Source of the DNA: JBGSBR01 sp041730495
GTDB taxonomy: Bacteria > Patescibacteriota > Microgenomatia > UBA1406 > GWC2-37-13
NCBI GenBank assembly: GCA_041730495.1
Contig: JBGSBR010000011.1
Span: 1-32,475, forward strand
Reading direction: 5' to 3'
Length of the DNA stretch: 32,475 nucleotides
The position numbers and the translations under genes are program-made. Below, piece by piece: positions 1-6,279 of this stretch. Each line of letters begins with the position of its first letter. Within the stretch, counting starts at the first letter, position 1. Below the pieces are notes generated by a model. That model was not told where the DNA came from. It searched no databases and saw nothing but the letters and a program-made list of their open reading frames with translations.

Positions 1-805
1 TGCAAAAGGTTTTGGCATTATTGGTGCGTCATTTGGATTTGGATTTATCTTTGGACCTGCAATCTCTGCTTTAACAGTCGGTATTAGTCCAGCTTTACCC
101 TTTATCATTGCTGGTGTAGTTTCGATAATCGCTGTTATTTTGACAGCCATGTTCTTACCTGAAACAAATCAACATATGGGTCTAGTGAAGAAAGCAAAAT
201 TGTTTGATTTCGGGAAATTGATCCATGCTCTCACCAATCGTACCGTCGGTGCGACTTTGATGCTGACCATGTTTTATTTCGTTGCATTCTCAATGTTTAT
301 CTATGCATTCCAAGCTTCATCGATCAAGCTACTGGATATGACAGCCAATCAAATTGCACTTTTGTTCACGCTATTTGGTGCACTCGGACTCGTATCACAG
401 CTCATATTATTACAACTTGCCACCAAGAAATTTGGAGTAAAACGAACCTTTATGACAGCACTTATTTGGGTCGCTATCGTATTTATTGGTATGTTTTTCA
501 TTCGTTCAATCCCGGTATTTGTAGCAGCTTGTATAGCACTGGGTCTTGTAAACTCGTTTATTCAGCCACTTTCGCAGACAATTCTTTCAGAAGAGGTTGA
601 CCAAACGGAGCAGGGTGAGATGCTTGGTATCAACGCATCATATCTCAGTATTGGACAGATTATTGGACCGATACTAGCTGGATTACTTGCGACTTACTCA
701 GTAGCATCACCATATCTTGGTGCTGGTATTTGTGTATTGATTTGTTACGGTTTGTCATTCGTGATCTTCTCACACCTCGATCGTAAACAGCAGATTGTGC
801 CATAA
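1..805 (+). CDS. MFS transporter, C-terminal part (5' end outside window)
   Basis: The reading frame is open from the window edge (first full codon at position 2), so the N-terminal part is missing. The first visible residues, AKGFGIIGASFGFGFIFGPA, match the segment after the central MFS 'RA' motif in TetA-like drug/H+ antiporters. About eight hydrophobic segments follow, with a basic cytoplasmic linker near 180-215. The protein should be an inner-membrane secondary exporter of small molecules; the substrate cannot be told. An internal ATG at 149 is not the real start because the homology runs through it. The end is 7 bp from the convergent stop of the TfoX-like gene. Family assignment is firm; a tetracycline-specific role is not supported. 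Confidence 0.85.
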   Translation, partial: AKGFGIIGASFGFGFIFGPAISALTVGISPALPFIIAGVVSIIAVILTAMFLPETNQHMGLVKKAKLFDFGKLIHALTNRTVGATLMLTMFYFVAFSMFIYAFQASSIKLLDMTANQIALLFTLFGALGLVSQLILLQLATKKFGVKRTFMTALIWVAIVFIGMFFIRSIPVFVAACIALGLVNSFIQPLSQTILSEEVDQTEQGEMLGINASYLSIGQIIGPILAGLLATYSVASPYLGAGICVLICYGLSFVIFSHLDRKQQIVP

Positions 806-812
806 GACTTTC

Positions 813-1139
813 TTATTTCTTTTTCTTCGGTTTAGGTAAGGGTAACTCTGCAGCAGATACTTTGATAAGCTCACTTAGCCAACGATGATCATCCCATTTA
901 TCTTCTGAGATCAGGAAGTACATCTTAGATCCTGGATAGGCTGGTGCTTCAGTGACATCACCGATATACTCTCTTGCAGCTTCTGTTGGTTTGACGAATA
1001 ATTTATCGTCGCATATAAAGGCGACTACTTTGTCATCGCAGTACAGTGCATACTCACCAAACATCTTGCGACTACGGATAATACCTGCAGCTTGGATCTG
1101 ATCTACGATGTAATCGACGGTGGATTGTGAGCTTGCCAT
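813..1139 (-). CDS. TfoX N-terminal domain protein
   Basis: This 108-aa protein has the TfoX/Sxy N-terminal fold pattern: a start like MASSQSTVDYIVDQI, the motif RKMFGEYALYCDDKVVAFIC, then KLFVKPT and a GSKMYFLI segment, ending in a lysine-rich tail. TfoX-N proteins are small and are often found alone in bacteria; Sxy itself is a competence co-regulator, but stand-alone TfoX-N proteins have no settled function. I place the start at 1139 rather than an upstream in-frame ATG at 1157, because a perfect TATAAT lies at 1146-1151, exactly 6 nt before this ATG, and the longer form would run across the promoter. It is divergent from the SGNH hydrolase gene. Confidence 0.8.
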   Translation of the reverse strand: MASSQSTVDYIVDQIQAAGIIRSRKMFGEYALYCDDKVVAFICDDKLFVKPTEAAREYIGDVTEAPAYPGSKMYFLISEDKWDDHRWLSELIKVSAAELPLPKPKKKK

Positions 1140-1145
1140 AAGTCT

Positions 1146-1151
1146 ATTATA
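1146..1151 (-). promoter_or_regulatory. -10 box of the TfoX-like gene (leaderless)
   Basis: On the minus strand TATAAT is followed by 6 nt and then ATG at 1139. A start site 7 nt after the hexamer would fall on the A of the ATG, so the mRNA should lack a leader. No Shine-Dalgarno site is present. Confidence 0.65.
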
Positions 1152-1165
1152 CGTCAAATCAGCAG

Positions 1166-1171
1166 TATACT
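1166..1171 (+). promoter_or_regulatory. -10 box of the first SGNH gene (leaderless)
   Basis: TATACT is followed by 6 nt and the ATG at 1178. It is back to back with the TfoX-gene -10 box, only 14 bp away. No good -35 box is visible. Confidence 0.6.
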
Positions 1172-1177
1172 TAATAT

Positions 1178-1876
1178 ATGAAATATTTCATAACAGTTAT
1201 AGTAATAATAGTTTTATATGTAATTTATGTATTTAGTCCTAAAGCACAACCTATGACTATTAATTCTCAAGCAATTAGTTATCTACCTCTTGGAGATTCA
1301 TACACCATTGGAGAGGGGCTCCCCGAAACTGATCGATGGCCGAATCAACTAGCTTCGCATCTTAATCGGGACGGGATCGAAGTTATCATTGTGGCAAATC
1401 CAGCTCGAACTGGTTTTACTACACAACAGTTAATCGATTATGAGCTACCTTTGGTGCAACAGTATAAACCTCAAGTGGTGACGCTGCAAATCGGAGTTAA
1501 TGATTGGGTACAAGGTGTGTCAAAAGAGGATTTTCAAGCAAATATTAAGCTGATTTTAGATAATTTACAAAATACGTTAGCTGATCGAAACGCAATTGTG
1601 ATAGTTACTATTCCTGATTTTTCAGCTTCACCAACGGGTGCTCAATATGGATCAGGTCGTGATATTTCAGCAGGAATTGCAGAGTTTAACGCTGTATTAC
1701 TAGATGAAGCTACAGCACGTGGTTTGCCAATTGCAGATGTTTATCCAGTCTCTCAACAAATGAAAGTAGATCCTTCACTTATTCATACTGATGGACTACA
1801 TCCATCTGCCAAACAGTATGCACTTTGGGAAGCGATTATTTATCCTAAAATTCTACCAATTTTAAACAAACCGTGA
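1178..1876 (+). CDS. SGNH/GDSL-family hydrolase, membrane-anchored
   Basis: This 232-aa protein begins with a hydrophobic segment (residues about 3-20) that can act as a signal anchor, so the enzyme should lie outside the membrane. The SGNH blocks are all visible: GDSYTIGEGL near residue 39 (nucleophile Ser), a Gly/Asn region, IGVNDW near 105 (block III Asn) and DGLHPSAKQY near 205 (block V Asp and His). Such enzymes cleave esters of lipids, sugars or acylated glycans; the substrate is unknown. The next gene is a second SGNH protein that starts inside this stop codon, so the pair is co-transcribed and probably translationally coupled. Confidence 0.85.
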   Translation: MKYFITVIVIIVLYVIYVFSPKAQPMTINSQAISYLPLGDSYTIGEGLPETDRWPNQLASHLNRDGIEVIIVANPARTGFTTQQLIDYELPLVQQYKPQVVTLQIGVNDWVQGVSKEDFQANIKLILDNLQNTLADRNAIVIVTIPDFSASPTGAQYGSGRDISAGIAEFNAVLLDEATARGLPIADVYPVSQQMKVDPSLIHTDGLHPSAKQYALWEAIIYPKILPILNKP

Positions 1877-2652
1877 ATGTAGATTTAGTTTTTAAAATAA
1901 TTCAACTAGTTGGATCTATAGTAGTTATATTTATACTAATCGTTGGAGTAGAGATTATGATTGCTCGCAGTGGTCCTCGCGAAGACTTCATCAATCCTTC
2001 ACGTGAATATGTATATTTTGGAAAAAAACCAGCTGTTATCAATTATCTAGTCATGGGTGAGAGTACTGCTGCCGGACAAGGTGGTACATATGAAAAAGGT
2101 ATTGCGTACTCGACCGCAAAACATCTAGCTAAAAAAGAAACTGTGCGTATGATTAATACTTCCATATCAGGAGCTACGCTCGAAAAGCTTATTAAACATC
2201 AACTAGATGTAGGAGTTAACTCAGATCCTGATGTGGTGTTGATCGCAGTGGGTGGCAATGATGTTAATAGTGTCACCAATTTAAATAGGGTTGAGACAAA
2301 TTTAGAGTATGTCATAAATACATTGATAAATAAAAACTGTAATGTCAAAATAATTCTGACAGGAGCGCCAGATATGGGATCATTACCACGTTTCATGCAA
2401 CCACTTCGAGCATTAGCTGGTTGGCAAACAAAACGTCTCAATACTGTGTTTGAAAAAGTGATTACTAAATACAATCTGACACTTGCTCCAATAGCCAAGG
2501 AAACTGGTCCAGTTTTCAGTGAGGATCCGACTCTTTTTGCAGCTGATCGATTTCATCCCAATGACATAGGTTACGAATTATGGAATAACGTGATTAATCC
2601 TACTTTAGATCAAGCATTCCTTTCGCAACCGAGTCATTGTAAAAAAGATTAG
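1873..2652 (+). CDS. Second SGNH-family hydrolase, membrane-anchored
   Basis: This 259-aa protein starts with GTG; GTGA overlaps the TGA of the preceding gene by 4 nt, which supports translational coupling. A membrane anchor covers residues about 8-28. Block I reads GESTAAGQGG instead of the usual GDS, keeping the nucleophile Ser; block III is GGNDVNS and block V is DRFHPNDIGY, so the catalytic residues are present. It is clearly a diverged relative of the upstream hydrolase rather than a recent duplicate. It may act on a different ester outside the cell. The 3' end overlaps the convergent LUD gene by 4 bp. Confidence 0.8.
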   Translation: MNVDLVFKIIQLVGSIVVIFILIVGVEIMIARSGPREDFINPSREYVYFGKKPAVINYLVMGESTAAGQGGTYEKGIAYSTAKHLAKKETVRMINTSISGATLEKLIKHQLDVGVNSDPDVVLIAVGGNDVNSVTNLNRVETNLEYVINTLINKNCNVKIILTGAPDMGSLPRFMQPLRALAGWQTKRLNTVFEKVITKYNLTLAPIAKETGPVFSEDPTLFAADRFHPNDIGYELWNNVINPTLDQAFLSQPSHCKKD

Positions 2653-3254
2653 AATCCCAATGACTCTTCGACGATGATGACAGTGATACGATCTTGTTTT
2701 ACTTCACGATTCAAGACAAGTAGTTTTGATACGAAACTTCCTGGTGCTCCATAAGCTTTTTTAGCTCTTTCTGACTCAAGGGGCAATACATATTCATACA
2801 GACGTTTCATACCATCATTGAAATCAGTGACAAGTTTTTGTGCTCCGACGACGAGGATCACATGATCTGATCCATACGCATGAGCTGGGAGTTGACTACC
2901 AGTATTGGAAGCGATCAAGATATGTCCATCTTCGGTGACAGCATGTGCACTGCCGACTGCGTATTCAGGAGCAGCTCCGAGTTTTTGTTTTTCACGACCT
3001 GGCAACTTGTCAGCACCGTGCATGATATTACGGACTGATTTGTATTCATCAGTATTCAGTGCGTCACTGATACCAGTTGTATCAAGTGTGACTGAGGTAT
3101 AGGTGAAGACTTCTGCACCTTTTGGGATGAGTTCTAATACTCTAGTTTTAGCTTCGGCAGAGGTTTTGACGATCTCAGCTTTGAAACCATTTGCAGTCAG
3201 AGCTTCAGCAGTTTTCTGGATAACCGGGTTAGGAGGAATTTGATTGTATTTCAT
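2649..3254 (-). CDS. LUD domain protein (LutC/YkgG-like)
   Basis: The 201-aa protein fits the single-domain LUD family (DUF162): an N-terminal helix, GAEVFTYTSVTLDTTG, then AVGSAHAVTEDGHILIASNT, HVILVVGAQKLV and a C-terminal IIVEESLGF. LutC is part of the lactate utilisation complex in Bacillus, but stand-alone LUD proteins such as this one occur widely without LutA or LutB, neither of which is in the window. The role is therefore unknown, perhaps redox or metabolite related. It is divergent from an HxlR-type regulator, a layout that often reflects control of the neighbour. A -10-like TATAGT lies 9 nt before the ATG. Confidence 0.8.
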   Translation of the reverse strand: MKYNQIPPNPVIQKTAEALTANGFKAEIVKTSAEAKTRVLELIPKGAEVFTYTSVTLDTTGISDALNTDEYKSVRNIMHGADKLPGREKQKLGAAPEYAVGSAHAVTEDGHILIASNTGSQLPAHAYGSDHVILVVGAQKLVTDFNDGMKRLYEYVLPLESERAKKAYGAPGSFVSKLLVLNREVKQDRITVIIVEESLGF

Positions 3255-3316
3255 ATATGCTATACTATAGTCTTAAGCTATCCTTTTGGCAAGTATGCAC
3301 AATTAAGTCAGTAAGG

Positions 3317-3328
3317 TACTTATAAGTA
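3317..3328. promoter_or_regulatory. Candidate HxlR operator palindrome over a -10 box
   Basis: TACTTATAAGTA is a perfect 12-bp palindrome that covers the TATAAG -10-like box (3321-3326) 5 nt before the regulator's ATG. Binding here would block transcription of the regulator itself. Operator function is inferred; HxlR-family sites are commonly imperfect palindromes with TAC/GTA ends. Confidence 0.4.
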
Positions 3329-3331
3329 AGT

Positions 3332-3670
3332 ATGATAAAAACAACTAATCATAAACCACAATGTCTTCAGGTGAAGACGACACTTGATGTAATCGGCGGT
3401 AAATGGAAGCCACTTATTTTGTGGCTTTTAAAAGATAAAACGTTGAGATTTAATGAACTATACAAAGCTATCAACGGTATCACACAAAAAATGCTCACAC
3501 AGCAACTGCGTGAACTTGAAGCAGACCAGATCGTGAAACGGACCGTGTATCCTGAAGTACCACCCAAGGTAGAGTACTCAGTCACTGAGTTTGGCAAAAC
3601 GCTACAACCGATCTTCAAACTCATGGATGAGTGGGGTGAGAACTACAGTAATCGCATGAAAAAGTCTTAA
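3332..3670 (+). CDS. HxlR-family winged-helix transcriptional regulator
   Basis: The 112-aa sequence has the full HxlR pattern: an N-terminal Cys (CLQVKTTLDVIGGKWKPLIL), the helix-turn-helix with RFNELYKAINGITQKMLTQQ, the wing region VKRTVYPEVPPKVEYSVTEF and a C-terminal dimer helix ending EWGENY. Members of this family often sense quinones, aldehydes or disulfide stress through the N-terminal Cys. The gene is divergent from the LUD gene and lies 31 bp upstream of a thioredoxin-reductase-like gene on the same strand, which would suit a redox-responsive unit; this is inference. A palindrome over its own promoter suggests autoregulation. Confidence 0.9.
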   Translation: MIKTTNHKPQCLQVKTTLDVIGGKWKPLILWLLKDKTLRFNELYKAINGITQKMLTQQLRELEADQIVKRTVYPEVPPKVEYSVTEFGKTLQPIFKLMDEWGENYSNRMKKS

Positions 3671-3689
3671 GCGCAGCGATTCTACATGC

Positions 3690-3695
3690 TACAAT
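3690..3695 (+). promoter_or_regulatory. Extended -10 box of the flavoprotein gene (leaderless)
   Basis: TGC-TACAAT is an extended -10 element, and the ATG at 3702 follows after 6 nt. No convincing -35 box is seen, which is usual for extended -10 promoters. Confidence 0.6.
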
Positions 3696-3701
3696 GCTTA
3701 A

Positions 3702-4613
3702 ATGACTACCTATGACACGATCATCATCGGGGCTGGACCAGCCGGTCTATCTGCAGCTATTTATCTCGCACGCTATCGCCGCACAGTACTCGTGATAGAC
3801 GATCATGATGGCAGATCGACCTATCCGCAACACAATGATAATTATCTCGGGTTTCCCGAAGGTATCGATGCTAGAGAGCTTCGAGTATTAGGTAAAAAAC
3901 AAGCGAAACGTTTCGATGCTGAATTCATAACCGATACTATTGAATCAATTTCAAAAAAAGATCAGTTATTTCAAATTCAAGGAAAAAGTGAAGCTTATAC
4001 TGCAAAAACTATTATTTTTGCCACAGGGGTGACAGATATTTTGCCAAGTTTTCAAAATGCTGAATCATATTTCGGGCACTCGATGTTTTGGTGTATCATC
4101 TGCGATGGATACAAAGCAATTGATAAAAAAATTGTGATTGTGGGGAATAATGATGAAGCGGTACAAACGTGTTTGCAGTTTATGAATTACACGAAGAAGA
4201 TCGAGTTTGTGACAAATTGTGTAGCAGAGCAATGCGGTATTAGTCCGGAGAAACTTAAACTACTTGAAAAATATGCAATTCCTTGTCATATGGCGACGAT
4301 CATCGGTGTCGAAGGAACAGATAATCAGCTGACGAAAATGTATCTGAATAATAAAAAAGAACTAACATTAGATTTGTTGTTTAACGAACAAGGATCACAT
4401 CCAAATAGCACCCTTGCTATAGCTTTGGGTGTTGAAATAGATTCTGAGGGATTTATCAAAACATATGAAGATCAGCGCACAAGTATGGCTGGAGTATATG
4501 CGGCTGGAGATGTGACGAAGATCTATTCACATCAGATAACTGCGGCTGTACATGAGGGAGCGATGGCTGCACAAGCGGCAAACTATGATCTGTATCCACC
4601 GGATCAGAAGTGA
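3702..4613 (+). CDS. Thioredoxin-reductase-like FAD-dependent oxidoreductase
   Basis: The 303-aa protein has the two-domain layout of low-molecular-weight thioredoxin reductases. The FAD site GAGPAG is at residues 10-15, the redox pair CIICDG has Cys131 and Cys134 where the family has CATCDG, and the C-terminal FAD motif is GVYAAGDVT. The NADPH domain is unusual: the usual GGGDSA is GNNDEA (residues 148-153) and the following HRR arginines, which bind the 2'-phosphate, are absent. NADPH may not be the electron donor; ferredoxin- or F420-dependent relatives exist with similar losses. No thioredoxin gene is next to it. The upstream HxlR gene may regulate it, though it has its own -10 box. Confidence 0.8.
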   Translation: MTTYDTIIIGAGPAGLSAAIYLARYRRTVLVIDDHDGRSTYPQHNDNYLGFPEGIDARELRVLGKKQAKRFDAEFITDTIESISKKDQLFQIQGKSEAYTAKTIIFATGVTDILPSFQNAESYFGHSMFWCIICDGYKAIDKKIVIVGNNDEAVQTCLQFMNYTKKIEFVTNCVAEQCGISPEKLKLLEKYAIPCHMATIIGVEGTDNQLTKMYLNNKKELTLDLLFNEQGSHPNSTLAIALGVEIDSEGFIKTYEDQRTSMAGVYAAGDVTKIYSHQITAAVHEGAMAAQAANYDLYPPDQK

Positions 4614-4616
4614 AAG

Positions 4617-4630
4617 AAAACTGAGAGAAG
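4617..4630. repeat. 14-bp inverted copy of the module leader end
   Basis: AAAACTGAGAGAAG here on the plus strand is identical to the last 14 bases of the two 90-bp minus-strand leaders (4954-4967 and 5706-5719). It lies 3 bp after the flavoprotein stop codon and marks the left edge of the module region. Confidence 0.6.
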
Positions 4631-4642
4631 CGAGTAGGGGGT

Positions 4643-4663
4643 GAGTGGCGCTAGGCGCCACTC
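4643..4663. terminator. Palindrome after the 84-aa gene (module 1)
   Basis: GAGTGGCGC and GCGCCACTC form a perfect 9-bp stem with a 3-nt loop, starting 2 bp beyond the stop codon of the 84-aa gene. There is no U-tract, so it may stabilise the 3' end or stop transcription from both sides. Its sequence is related to the palindrome at 5098-5125. Confidence 0.6.
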
Positions 4664-4665
4664 TC

Positions 4666-4920
4666 TCATTGCCGTGTATCGTGGCCGCCACGCATTTGCG
4701 CTCGTATGCGGGATCTTCCCGCAAAGAGTTTCGCGCGACGCTTAAAATGTTTTTTCACCATTGGAGTGGTAATAAACGGCAGGTTTACTTCAAGAGTGAT
4801 TGGGTCGTGGCTCCGGTATAAATTTCGATTTAACATCGCTTCCGATTCCGGAGTTACGAACTGAGTGTTGTCTATGACGCCGAAGCGTCCCAACAACCAG
4901 TCTAGAATTTTCCACAACAT
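4666..4920 (-). CDS. Unknown 84-aa basic protein, module 1 payload
   Basis: I do not recognise this protein. It begins with an amphipathic stretch MLWKILDWLLGRFGVID and ends with a strongly basic tail rich in Arg and Lys (VKKHFKRRAKLFAGRSRIRA), so nucleic-acid or membrane contact is possible but unproven. Support for a real gene comes from the context: a promoter and 90-bp leader shared with the next module, a hairpin at 4934-4950, a clear GGAG site (4926-4929) 5 nt before the ATG, and a palindrome right after the stop. Codons such as GCG, CGC, CCG and CGG are more common here than in neighbouring genes, which hints at transfer from another genome. Confidence 0.6.
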   Translation of the reverse strand: MLWKILDWLLGRFGVIDNTQFVTPESEAMLNRNLYRSHDPITLEVNLPFITTPMVKKHFKRRAKLFAGRSRIRAQMRGGHDTRQ

Positions 4921-4933
4921 TTCGTCTCCTTTC

Positions 4934-4950
4934 GCCAGGCTGAGCCTGGC
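4934..4950 (-). promoter_or_regulatory. Leader hairpin upstream of the module 1 ribosome site
   Basis: GCCAGGC and GCCTGGC form a 7-bp stem with a 3-nt loop between the conserved leader and the GGAG site. Module 2 has a different hairpin at the same relative place (5682-5703), so position rather than sequence is kept. Confidence 0.5.
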
Positions 4951-4953
4951 ATA

Positions 4954-5043
4954 CTTCTCTCAGTTTTTAAGGTAAATTTGTAATATCCCGTCCACGCATC
5001 AACTGTGCGGCTAGAATACTACAGGATATATTATATGCTCAAT
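4954..5043 (-). repeat. 90-bp promoter-leader repeat, copy A
   Basis: This segment aligns without gaps to 5706-5795. The first 29 bases (25 identical) and the last 21 bases (all identical) are conserved, while the middle 30 or so are variable. It contains a TATAAT -10 box at 5030-5035, with TTGATT at 5053-5058 just outside as the -35 box, 17 bp apart. Transcription would start near 5023, giving a leader of about 100 nt before the 84-aa gene. This is unlike the leaderless promoters of the surrounding genes. Confidence 0.75.
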
Positions 5044-5097
5044 TTAGGTATAAATCAACTTCAAATTGATAATATATCTGCTTACCATGAGAGTACA

Positions 5098-5125
5098 AGA
5101 GGGTGGCGCATCCGCGCCACTCTCT
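5098..5125. terminator. Palindrome after the 156-aa gene (module 2)
   Basis: A 12-bp stem (one G-U pair) with an ATCC loop lies 16 bp beyond the stop of the 156-aa gene. The core GTGGCGC...GCGCCACTCTCT is shared with the palindrome of module 1. No U-tract follows on either strand. Confidence 0.6.
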
Positions 5126-5141
5126 TTGGTTGGTTTTGCGA

Positions 5142-5612
5142 TTAGTCGTTTTGTTTTGCCCAATCGCCATTACCGTTGAGGTCGTCGCTTCGAGCATCGG
5201 CTTCCATAGCGCGAAGTTCAGCAAAGTTCGCCATGATTTCAGGTAAAAAGCGAGCTGGGCAGTTATAGTCGCCGCAGGCACAGACCATTTTTCCAGCGAC
5301 GATATCGCTCCAACAGCGTAGAGCGAACGTTTCGATTACTTCGGGAGCTGGCAAATACGGCAGAGATTGCGACAGGCACATCATCAAGCGCGCAATGCGC
5401 TCAAGTACGGTATTCGGCTCTTCTTGAATACTGCACCATTGTTGCTCGATCCACTGATCCCAGTTGAAACGTGCATCAGCGACTAGCGCATCAAAATCAT
5501 CGGTAAGTTGTTGGACAATCGTGCTATTTGTTTGATAAGCATGATTGACATTGCCAGCGACGATAATACGCACTCGCGGCAATCCGGCAAGGGCAGCTAT
5601 AAACGAATTCAT
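5142..5612 (-). CDS. Unknown 156-aa protein with a Cys cluster, module 2 payload
   Basis: I do not recognise this family. The protein is soluble and mostly helical in appearance, with a hydrophobic start (MNSFIAALAGLPRVRIIVAG), Trp-rich middle and a Cys cluster CACGDYNCPARF (C-x-C-x4-C) near residues 111-118 that might bind a metal. The C-terminus is acidic and polar. The ATG at 5612 is preceded by GGAG (5618-5621) with a 5-nt spacer, the same arrangement as in the 84-aa gene. The gene shares its promoter-leader and its 3' palindrome type with that gene, but the two proteins show no evident similarity. Codon use is richer in GCG and CGC than in the flanking genes. Confidence 0.6.
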   Translation of the reverse strand: MNSFIAALAGLPRVRIIVAGNVNHAYQTNSTIVQQLTDDFDALVADARFNWDQWIEQQWCSIQEEPNTVLERIARLMMCLSQSLPYLPAPEVIETFALRCWSDIVAGKMVCACGDYNCPARFLPEIMANFAELRAMEADARSDDLNGNGDWAKQND

Positions 5613-5681
5613 GTGAACTCCTTATTGTAATAATTTAGTTTAAATCAGGGAAAATTTATTAGTTTTCCTTTACCTCCTTTT

Positions 5682-5703
5682 ACACATCTTATCAAAGACG
5701 TGT
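5682..5703 (-). promoter_or_regulatory. Leader hairpin of module 2 with orphan ribosome site beyond it
   Basis: On the minus strand ACACGTCTT and AAGATGTGT form a 9-bp stem (one G-U) with a 4-nt loop. GGAGG follows at 5673-5677, but no start codon is near it. The gene uses a second GGAG about 55 nt further on, and GGAAAA/TTTTCC between the two can form another small stem. Confidence 0.5.
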
Positions 5704-5705
5704 AG

Positions 5706-5795
5706 CTTCTCTCAGTTTTTAAGGTACGAATGTAATACCTCAACCAGGTGGCTTGTGCCCGATCTAAATACTACAGGACAGATTATATATTCAAT
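5706..5795 (-). repeat. 90-bp promoter-leader repeat, copy B
   Basis: This is the second copy of the leader described at 4954-5043 and has the same length with no gap. TATAAT is at 5782-5787, and TTGCTT at 5805-5810 is a -35 box with a 17-bp spacer. The start site would be near 5775. Between the two conserved blocks, each copy can form its own small stem (GGC/GCC here, CGCA/TGCG in copy A). Confidence 0.75.
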
Positions 5796-5877
5796 ATGTG
5801 ATAAAAGCAAATAGCTTGAGCGGTATATGACATTCCAAGAAAGATATGTGTCTATGAAGTAAAAGCAGAAAGTGAAA

Positions 5878-6279
5878 TTATCCTTCAAAAGGATATTCAA
5901 ACTCCTTATCTCTATCTGTATCCCATTGAGATTTTAAGATAGGAAATATTTGATCTGAAGGGATACCATCAGCTAGCATTTGATCACGTACTTCAGGTGG
6001 ATATTTTGCAAGATTTCTTTGAATTTTTTGACCAACTGCTATACTTAGCATGAGATTAAACTGAGTTGCTATTGTAGCTGCCAAAGTAATAATATCACCT
6101 AATTCATTTGCGATACTAGTAGGATTATTAGTTTCAATAGCTACTCCAAGTTCAGCGACTTCTTCTTGTAATCTTCGGAATGCTTCTAAAGGATTATTTT
6201 CAATACTCAAACCATGACATATTTCTTGTTGAGTTTGTTGCGCTTCATCAAAAGTGAATGCTCGTTGTTGTTCATTCAT
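5878..6279 (-). CDS. MazG-like nucleotide pyrophosphohydrolase
   Basis: This 133-aa protein has the metal-binding signature of all-alpha NTP pyrophosphatases: EEVAEL near residues 39-44 (ExxE) and NELGDI about 20 residues later (ExxD). It should cleave a nucleotide triphosphate to the monophosphate and pyrophosphate; the preferred nucleotide is not evident. It is longer at its C-terminus than minimal MazG domains. I choose the ATG at 6279, which overlaps the TGA of the HD gene as ATGAATGA; the frame also has a TTG at 6288. It is the last gene of a three-gene operon, and pairing with an HD hydrolase suggests nucleotide-pool control or signalling. Confidence 0.75.
   Translation of the reverse strand: MNEQQRAFTFDEAQQTQQEICHGLSIENNPLEAFRRLQEEVAELGVAIETNNPTSIANELGDIITLAATIATQFNLMLSIAVGQKIQRNLAKYPPEVRDQMLADGIPSDQIFPILKSQWDTDRDKEFEYPFEG

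Noticed and set aside
1..805. Tetracycline resistance gene
   Set aside because: The protein is TetA-like at the level of the MFS superfamily only, and the N-terminal half is not visible; substrate cannot be claimed.
4954..5795. The 90-bp repeats as integron attC sites
   Set aside because: They lack the RYYYAAC/GTTRRRY core sites and contain proper -10/-35 promoter boxes; there is no integrase in the window.
5712..5900. A 62-aa minus-strand frame between module 2 and the MazG gene
   Set aside because: It overlaps the promoter-leader repeat and the end of the MazG gene and has no start signal; it looks like a chance frame.
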